Below, one piece after another: positions 42,303-47,972 of a DNA stretch of 47,972 nucleotides (its first letter is position 1; each line of letters opens with the position of its first letter). Location: contig SVOQ01000020.1 of assembly GCA_015066345.1 (NCBI GenBank), forward strand, positions 1-47,972, written 5' to 3'. The notes beneath the pieces are model-generated. The model saw only the letters and a list, made by a program, of their open reading frames with translations. It was not told the DNA's origin and ran no database searches. The position numbers and the translations under genes were made by a program. The stretch comes from Oscillospiraceae bacterium (GTDB lineage Bacteria > Bacillota > Clostridia > Oscillospirales > Acutalibacteraceae).

Positions 42303-43769
42303 ATGGATAGAATTACAATTGACGGTATGCGATTCGTTGACGAACACGGCAGAGAACGCATATTCAGCGGTATGAACGTTGTTGATAAAAAGGATTTTGA
42401 TAAAGAAAACCCTGCTTACGGTTATGCACCCGACAAATTCCCCTTTGAGGAATTCAGAGCAAGGGGCTACGATATGATTCGCTTAGGTTTTACCTGGGCG
42501 GCTATGGAACCCGTACCCGGTCGATACAACAAAAAACTTATTGCCGACCTTGGAGAATTCCTCGACAAATGCGAAGAATACGGTATTTACGCATATCTCG
42601 ACTGTCATCAGGATGTTTATTCATCCCATTGTTACGGTGACGGCGCACCCCGTTGGGCTACACTTACGGATAAATACACACCCCGAAAACAAATTGCAGT
42701 CTGGGCAGAGCCCTATTTCTACGGCGGTGCTTGTTTCAGAGCCTTTGACAACTTCTGGAACAACACAAAGTACAACAAAATAGGCTTACAGGACTACTAC
42801 GCAAATATGTGGAAACGCCTTGTAAGAGAAGTTAAAGATAAACCCGCTCTTTTCGGTTTCGACTTTTTCAACGAGCCCTTCCCCGGTGCAGACGGCGGCA
42901 GAATTTTCAGAAGAATCATTTTGGGTCTGGCAAAAACCACCCTTACAGACGGTAGAATTGACAAAAAAGAACTTATAAAACAGGGACTCGGCTCTGAAAA
43001 AATACGTGTTCTCGACCAATATGACGGTGAAGTTTTAAGAAAAATAGTATCCGATTGCGACGATATTGTAAGAAGATTTGACACCGAACGTTACTCACCC
43101 TTTGTCAGTAGAATGGCAACTGCGGTACGTGAAGTAACCGACAAGGGTGCTATGTTTATCGAAAACAACTATTACTCAAATATGGGTATCCCCTGTTGCA
43201 ACACCCCCGTTACAGTTAACGGAGAAAGAGAGCCTATGCAGGTTTTCGCTCCCCACGCGTACGACCTTATGGTTGATACACCCGCGTACAAGTACGCAAG
43301 TAATTCACGTGTTGGTATGATTTTTGACCAACACCGCAGAACTCAGGAAAGGCTTAACGTACCCTGTATTGTCGGTGAATGGGGTTCTTGTGCCGAGGGT
43401 GACGGTTGGTATCCTCACATAAGATTTTTACAGGATAAATTTGACAGTTACAAATGGAGTAACACTTACTGGTGTTATTTTGACGATATTCTCAAACAAG
43501 ACTTTATGAAGGTGCTTACCCGTCCCCGTCCGAAGGCAGTTACAGGTAAAATAATTTCATATAAGTACGATTTTGATAACCGGACCTTCACTTTAAAATA
43601 CACTCAGGAAAAGAAGTTCAAAGTACCGACAATTATTTACGTTGACAAGAAACCCGAAAAGATTGAATGCGACGGCAAATACGAAATCAAAGAAATCCCC
43701 GGTAATATCGGTTACGATATTGAAATCAAGACCGATGTTGGTGAACACACAATCAAAATAGAATTTTAA
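42303..43769 (+). CDS. GH5-family glycoside hydrolase, endoglycoceramidase-like
   Basis: The 488 residues form a TIM barrel plus a C-terminal beta domain (from about 405). LDCHQDVYS and GFDFFNEP are close to the endoglycoceramidase signatures. The acid/base is E191 in FNEP and the nucleophile is E359 in IVGEWGS. That group cleaves between ceramide and the glycan of glycosphingolipids; some relatives cleave other beta-glycosides or steryl glucosides. No signal peptide is present, unlike secreted endoglycoceramidases. The substrate is therefore inferred loosely: an intracellular lipid-linked or imported beta-glucoside. GGGAGG lies before the ATG. Confidence 0.85.
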   Translation: MDRITIDGMRFVDEHGRERIFSGMNVVDKKDFDKENPAYGYAPDKFPFEEFRARGYDMIRLGFTWAAMEPVPGRYNKKLIADLGEFLDKCEEYGIYAYLDCHQDVYSSHCYGDGAPRWATLTDKYTPRKQIAVWAEPYFYGGACFRAFDNFWNNTKYNKIGLQDYYANMWKRLVREVKDKPALFGFDFFNEPFPGADGGRIFRRIILGLAKTTLTDGRIDKKELIKQGLGSEKIRVLDQYDGEVLRKIVSDCDDIVRRFDTERYSPFVSRMATAVREVTDKGAMFIENNYYSNMGIPCCNTPVTVNGEREPMQVFAPHAYDLMVDTPAYKYASNSRVGMIFDQHRRTQERLNVPCIVGEWGSCAEGDGWYPHIRFLQDKFDSYKWSNTYWCYFDDILKQDFMKVLTRPRPKAVTGKIISYKYDFDNRTFTLKYTQEKKFKVPTIIYVDKKPEKIECDGKYEIKEIPGNIGYDIEIKTDVGEHTIKIEF

Positions 43770-43775
43770 AAATTA

Positions 43776-43804
43776 ACAAGCACTGCCGACAGGACAGTGC
43801 TTGT
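43776..43804 (+). terminator. hairpin between GH5 and the VWA cassette
   Basis: ACAAGCACTG/CAGTGCTTGT is a perfect 10-bp stem with a 9-base loop. The following bases (ACTATAAGG) are not a U-tract, so it is a pause, attenuator or processing site rather than a sure terminator. Confidence 0.4.
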
Positions 43805-43825
43805 ACTATAAGGAAGTGATACCCT

Positions 43826-45229
43826 ATGTCCGCAAAAAGCAATTCACAAAAAGTTGCACTTGAAATAACAGAACAAACAAAAAAAGATATATGCAGAGAA
43901 TTACCCGCTTTCATAAGGGCAATCGAGGGTATCGAGTATATTAACGATAAATCAAATTATACTGACGGCAATGCATTTTACTATGACCCCGAAGATATAT
44001 GCCGTAAATACGCCAAAAACAGTAATGATGTAACAAGGCTTCTTTTACACTCCATACTGCACTGTATGTTTCTGCATATATGGGGAACAAACTTCAAAAA
44101 TAAAAAGCTATGGGATATTGCGTGTGATATATGCGTTGAAAAAATCATCAATGAATTAAACATCCGCAGTTCAAAAACCGAAAAAACAGATATACAGAAT
44201 AAAGTTATCGAAAATCTATCCGATAAAATAAACAGTTTCACTGCAGAAAATTTATATTATTACTTCATTGATGAAAAAATTGAACCAGAGCAATTGGATA
44301 TTTACAAAGAATTGTTTTACTCGGATGACCATAATATCTGGTACAAAAATGCCCTTTATTCTGCGGAGGATGATGACGAAACTATTGAGGTTGAGGCTCG
44401 TTCTATTTATAAAATGCAGGATGAGAGACAGGGTCAATATCAGGAAAACGGCGAAACCCTTTCAAATATGGGTAATTCCCACAGCGACTCAGAAAACCAA
44501 TGGAAAGAAACTGCAAATCAGATATTACGTGATATTGAAATGTTCCCCTCACAGTTTGGCTATTCCTCGGGTAACGGTCTGCAGATTTTAAAAAATGTTA
44601 CCCAAGAAAAATTCAGTTACAAGGACTTACTCGCGTCTTTTTTACAGGACAATGAAGCCCTCGAAATAAACGACGACGAGTTTGACTATATTTATTATAC
44701 TTACGGTCTTCGTCTGTATGATAATATCCCTCTTGTAGAGCCACTGGAATACTGCGAAAACAATAAAATCAGAAGGCTTATTATTGCTATTGATACCTCA
44801 GGTTCAGTCAAAGGTTCACTTGTTGAAGGCTTTATTAAAAAAACTTATGCGATTCTTACCGCAACCGACTTTTTCAAAAAGGATTTCGAAATACACATTA
44901 TTCAATGTGACAATGAAATCAAAGATGTTGCCATTATCAAAAATGAACGTGAGCTTGAGGAATATATGAACAATATTACTCTGCACGGTTTCGGCGGTAC
45001 GGATTTCACTCCCGTTTTTGAATACGCTGATAATATATTTGACAGTTTAACAAATAAGAAACATTTTAACGGTATAATTTACTTTACCGACGGTGACGGA
45101 AAATACCCCGAAAAAACACCGTTATATAAAAATGCTTTTGTTATACACGATAACGGATTCGATAAAAGCCGTCTGCCCCTATGGGCAACCCCACTTTATA
45201 TTGATAAAAACCACCTTCGGGAGAGATAA
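43826..45229 (+). CDS. DUF2201/VWA-like protein (MoxR partner)
   Basis: The 467 residues have an N-terminal DUF2201 domain (putative metallopeptidase-like) and a C-terminal VWA-like domain. The VWA part has a complete MIDAS: D323-x-S325-G-S327 (AIDTSGSVKG), Thr in GFGGTDFTP and Asp in YFTDGDG. In the N-terminal domain the expected HExxH reads HSILH (75-79, with H84 behind), so the catalytic Glu is Ser76. The linker 190-230 is polar and Gln/Asn-rich. Such proteins pair with MoxR AAA+ ATPases; one lies 1.3 kb downstream. It starts with ATG after AAGGAAGTG. Confidence 0.85.
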   Translation: MSAKSNSQKVALEITEQTKKDICRELPAFIRAIEGIEYINDKSNYTDGNAFYYDPEDICRKYAKNSNDVTRLLLHSILHCMFLHIWGTNFKNKKLWDIACDICVEKIINELNIRSSKTEKTDIQNKVIENLSDKINSFTAENLYYYFIDEKIEPEQLDIYKELFYSDDHNIWYKNALYSAEDDDETIEVEARSIYKMQDERQGQYQENGETLSNMGNSHSDSENQWKETANQILRDIEMFPSQFGYSSGNGLQILKNVTQEKFSYKDLLASFLQDNEALEINDDEFDYIYYTYGLRLYDNIPLVEPLEYCENNKIRRLIIAIDTSGSVKGSLVEGFIKKTYAILTATDFFKKDFEIHIIQCDNEIKDVAIIKNERELEEYMNNITLHGFGGTDFTPVFEYADNIFDSLTNKKHFNGIIYFTDGDGKYPEKTPLYKNAFVIHDNGFDKSRLPLWATPLYIDKNHLRER

Positions 45230-45234
45230 TTTTT

Positions 45235-46485
45235 TTGAAAAAATCGGATGTTAAAGCCATACGGTGTTTTACACCTGTTATTAAAAACGGAAAATTCGCT
45301 TTTAACCACACTTTAACGAGTGTGGAATTGGCTTTTACGGTTAAAAAAATTGAACACTCCGCCTTTAGCGGTTGTTCAAATTTAAAAGAACTTATCTTTT
45401 CAAAAAATCTTAAATCAATCGGTGATTCCGCTTTTTCAAACTGCACCTCCCTCGAAGAAATCACAATCCCGTCATCAGTAAAACACATCGGTGCTTCGGC
45501 TTTTAAAGACTGTAAAAACATTAAAACATTAAACCTTCCCGAGGGCTTAAAAGTAATTCCGCAAAATGCCTTTGAAAACTGTGTTTCCCTCGAAAAAGTA
45601 CATTTACCCGACAGTGTTGAGATAATTGAAGAAAGTGCTTTCAGCGGTTGTATAAACCTTAAAGAAATAACATTCTCAAAGAATCTTAGTATAATTAAGG
45701 ATAAGGCTTTTAAACGGTGTTTTGGGTTGAAATCAGTTGTTTTTCCCGAATCCCTTAGTTACATTGGTGACAAATGCTTTGAACTTTGCAAAAACTTAAC
45801 TTCGGTTGTTTTTAACAGTAAACTAAGCTATATAGGTGGTGCGGTCTTCCCTGAAACACCCTGCCTTATACCGCCGATATGTGGAACTATGTTTTCGTCA
45901 AGTTTCCTACTGAAGTCTGAATATCCCCTATGCCCCACTGTTAAAGTTCCCTGTGGTGTAAAAAATCTTGCTCTCGGGTTTGAAAACACCCTTGATTACA
46001 AACACCGCAACGATAAAAAAACTTGCTTTGCTCACATCATTTCTTTAGAGGAACAAAAAGCAAAAGTTTTCATAAGTGAATTTTATTACAGTTATACCGA
46101 CAGAAACGATTTTCTTATAGAAAACGGCAAATTTGATTTTAATAAATACGACAGTCAGTTTGACCGTGCCGACCAACAGGAAAAACCGTTAGTTGCTTTA
46201 TATAGGTTAACATATCCTGAAAATTTAAAATCAGATATGAAACGAAATTATGAAAATGAACTCAGGGCGAAAGAATTTGATGCTGCAATGTTTGCAGTAG
46301 AGAAAAACGAAGAGGATGCACTAAAATACATAGTTGAAAATTGCACACTCTCAACCGAGGATTACACCACTCTCTACGAAACCGCATCCAAAAACAAATT
46401 CGCAAATTTACAACAAATATTAACACAAAGAAAAGAGAAAACAGGATTCGAGGAAATCGAAAGTTTCTTTAGTGATATAGGATGA
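45235..46485 (+). CDS. intracellular BspA-type leucine-rich repeat protein
   Basis: This 416-residue protein begins with TTG 45235, nine bases after GGGAGAG. Residues about 42-205 are seven tandem 23-residue LRR_5 units of the form SAFxxCxxLKEIxxPxxLKxIGD. After a linker, the C-terminal 130 residues are helical; AMFAVEKNEEDALKYIVEN and the following part resemble ankyrin-like helix pairs. There is no signal peptide or anchor, unlike most BspA proteins, which sit on the cell surface. It lies between VWA and MoxR genes with gaps of five and four bases, so it is probably a third component of that machine. The exact role is unknown. Confidence 0.82.
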   Translation: MKKSDVKAIRCFTPVIKNGKFAFNHTLTSVELAFTVKKIEHSAFSGCSNLKELIFSKNLKSIGDSAFSNCTSLEEITIPSSVKHIGASAFKDCKNIKTLNLPEGLKVIPQNAFENCVSLEKVHLPDSVEIIEESAFSGCINLKEITFSKNLSIIKDKAFKRCFGLKSVVFPESLSYIGDKCFELCKNLTSVVFNSKLSYIGGAVFPETPCLIPPICGTMFSSSFLLKSEYPLCPTVKVPCGVKNLALGFENTLDYKHRNDKKTCFAHIISLEEQKAKVFISEFYYSYTDRNDFLIENGKFDFNKYDSQFDRADQQEKPLVALYRLTYPENLKSDMKRNYENELRAKEFDAAMFAVEKNEEDALKYIVENCTLSTEDYTTLYETASKNKFANLQQILTQRKEKTGFEEIESFFSDIG

Positions 46486-46489
46486 TATT

Positions 46490-47803
46490 ATGAACATTAA
46501 AAACGCAACAGTCCATATTAAAAATACGGTTATTGCCTACCTTGAAAAGGATGAAAACAGCAACTTTTTCATACCCGTTGAAAAGCAACGCCCCATATTC
46601 CTTTACGGTCCGCCCGGTATCGGTAAAACCGCCATTATGGAACAAATAGCAAATGAAATGGGAATAGGTCTCGTTTCCTACTCTATGACACACCACACAA
46701 GACAAAGTGCAATCGGTCTTCCCTTTATAACCAAAAAGAAATTCGGTGATAAAGAGTACGACGTTTCGGAATACACTATGAGTGAAATTCTGGCATCGGT
46801 TTACGATTACATTGAAAAAACAGGTAAAAAAGAGGGTATTTTGTTTTTAGACGAAATCAACTGCGTTTCTGAAACCCTCTCTCCGTCAATGCTCAGATTT
46901 TTACAATATAAAAGCTTCGGCTCTCACACCGTACCCGATGGTTGGGTTATTGTTACCGCGGGTAATCCCCCCGAATACAATAAATCTGTTAGGGAATACG
47001 ATATTGCGACCCTTGACCGAATTAAAAAGATTAATGTTGAGCCCGATTACGGTATATGGCGTGAATATGCTATAAACAACCGTGTTCATCCCGCAATAAT
47101 CACTTATCTTGATATAAAAAACAATTGCTTTTACTCAATAGAAAACACCCCCGCAGGCAAAAGATTTGTCACCGCACGAGGATGGGAAGACCTATCAAGG
47201 ATTATGTGTCTTTACGACAGAAAAGGTATTGAAATTGACGCAGAGTTAATAGAACAATATCTTCAATCCCCCGAGGTTACCCGTGATTTCGCAGATTATT
47301 ACGCGGTTTATAAGAAACTCAAGGAAACCTTCGAGCCTCAATTAATTTTAGAGGGAAAAGCAACGGATACATCCGTTAAGGATGCAAAAGAATTAAATAT
47401 TTCGCAAAAATTAGGTTTAATTAATGTTTTAACAGACTTAATAAACCAAGATACGAAAAAATGTATTGAGTTAAGTGAAAGCATTAAACTTAATCTTAAA
47501 CTAATTAAAGACTCCGACCTTTCGGATGAAGAAAAGACAGAAAAACAAAACGGCGAAAAGGTTCGTTTCAATAAATTAAAAGACCTTGTCGGCTCTGTTC
47601 AAAATAAAATCTGCAACGGTGCGGACTTTATGTCTGAGGCTTTCGGTAACTCCCCCGAAAAAGAAATTTTCGTTTCAAATATCACACTCAATAAAAGCTC
47701 CGCTAAATTCCTTATGAGTTTTGGTTGTGATAAGTTCGCAAAGTTTTCGGATAACTCATGTTACACCGATAAAATAAGTGCAGAATTAGAAAGTATAATA
47801 TGA
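46490..47803 (+). CDS. MoxR-like AAA+ ATPase
   Basis: The 437 residues carry Walker A G40-PPGIGKT (LYGPPGIGKTAIM), Walker B with D121-E122 (ILFLDEIN), sensor TAGNPPEYN and a downstream Arg in TLDRIKK. The lid follows, then a C-terminal helical region of about 170 residues, rich in Lys/Glu, which may contact the VWA partner. MoxR ATPases with VWA partners remodel or insert cofactors into target complexes (RavA-ViaA, NorQ-NorD, CbbQ-CbbO). It is the last gene of the VWA-LRR-AAA cassette, before a strong terminator. Confidence 0.9.
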   Translation: MNIKNATVHIKNTVIAYLEKDENSNFFIPVEKQRPIFLYGPPGIGKTAIMEQIANEMGIGLVSYSMTHHTRQSAIGLPFITKKKFGDKEYDVSEYTMSEILASVYDYIEKTGKKEGILFLDEINCVSETLSPSMLRFLQYKSFGSHTVPDGWVIVTAGNPPEYNKSVREYDIATLDRIKKINVEPDYGIWREYAINNRVHPAIITYLDIKNNCFYSIENTPAGKRFVTARGWEDLSRIMCLYDRKGIEIDAELIEQYLQSPEVTRDFADYYAVYKKLKETFEPQLILEGKATDTSVKDAKELNISQKLGLINVLTDLINQDTKKCIELSESIKLNLKLIKDSDLSDEEKTEKQNGEKVRFNKLKDLVGSVQNKICNGADFMSEAFGNSPEKEIFVSNITLNKSSAKFLMSFGCDKFAKFSDNSCYTDKISAELESII

Positions 47804-47806
47804 TGT

Positions 47807-47847
47807 AAAAAATGTTGCCGAGAGATACCTCCCGGCAACATTTTTTT
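47807..47847 (+). terminator. terminator of the VWA-LRR-MoxR cassette
   Basis: ATGTTGCCG/CGGCAACAT plus inner GAG/CTC pairs form a strong stem flanked by an A-run and TTTTTTT; it begins four bases after the stop codon. Confidence 0.9.
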
Positions 47848-47850
47848 ATT

Positions 47851-47972
47851 GGTCCCTTTAGGGGTGGAAATAAACCCCCGGTTCTACCGGGGGAAGAAAA
47901 AGGCTTCAGCAAAGCCAAAAACGGCGAGCTCAAAGCCGCCGAAGTAGTTGCAAATAATTAATCCTCCAAGTA
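47851..47972. repeat. hairpin-rich GC block at the right edge (possible mobile-element end)
   Basis: Three short palindromes lie in a row: CCCCCGGT/ACCGGGGG (47874-47893), GGCTT/AAGCC and GGCG/CGCC. The base composition differs from the neighbouring genes. It could be the end of an IS200/IS605-like element or another dispersed repeat continuing to the right. A 49-codon frame runs through it but also through the terminator, so I do not call a gene. Confidence 0.3.

Noticed and set aside
47812-47961. 49-codon plus-strand frame at the right edge ending ELKAAEVVANN
   Set aside because: Its start lies inside the terminator stem of the cassette, with no RBS; it looks like read-through of a repeat.

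Overview
The window looks like chromosomal DNA of a low-GC Clostridia, most likely an Oscillospirales/Ruminococcaceae-type gut anaerobe. Pointers are the AT-rich codon use, frequent TTG and GTG starts, Firmicutes-type gene neighbourhoods (dnaG-rpoD; obg-mrnC-lepA; trmK-nif3-rqcH; clpP-clpX-lon-engB), and GC-rich palindromic repeats of a kind common in that group. No tRNA, rRNA, CRISPR array or complete transposon was seen. The assignment is inferred from gene content; no 16S gene is present.

Layout. 1-578 is non-coding: a possible transposon end, a candidate small structured RNA with its own promoter and terminator, and a modular palindromic repeat. 579-7446 (minus strand) carries a corrinoid-protein reactivase-like ferredoxin/ASKHA protein, a second large palindromic repeat, and then housekeeping genes rpoD, dnaG, dgt, yigZ and rpmE. 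7562-16119 (minus) is the most coherent unit. It is a nine-gene operon holding every step from DAHP to chorismate (aroF, aroB, aroQ, an aroE-aroK fusion, aroA, aroC) plus bifunctional pheA and an aminotransferase. A strong promoter, a 24-codon leader peptide with 7 Phe/Tyr codons in its first 12, and a terminator/antiterminator pair precede it, which reads as classical ribosome-mediated attenuation. 16156-17915 (minus) has a HAD hydrolase, a lipoprotein and a small membrane protein. nagB follows on plus.

18855-20566 (minus) has a lipoprotein, the nnrD repair dehydratase and a small membrane protein whose promoter sits between inverted LexA-like half-sites. 20906-26639 (plus) is obg-mrnC-lepA and a GH36 glycosidase. 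26673-36861 (minus) is protein quality control (engB, lon, clpX, clpP, tig), a metallophosphoesterase, thrC and a D,D-carboxypeptidase. 36994-40889 (minus) is a tight five-gene operon (DUF1858, trmK, ygjV-like, nif3-like, rqcH).

41070-47803 (plus) is accessory in character: a metallophosphoesterase with a degenerate metal motif, an endoglycoceramidase-like GH5 enzyme without a signal peptide, and a three-gene cassette (DUF2201/VWA protein, intracellular BspA-type LRR protein, MoxR-like AAA+ ATPase) ending at a strong terminator. The best candidates for something undescribed are the Phe/Tyr attenuator, the left-end small RNA, and the VWA-LRR-MoxR cassette.
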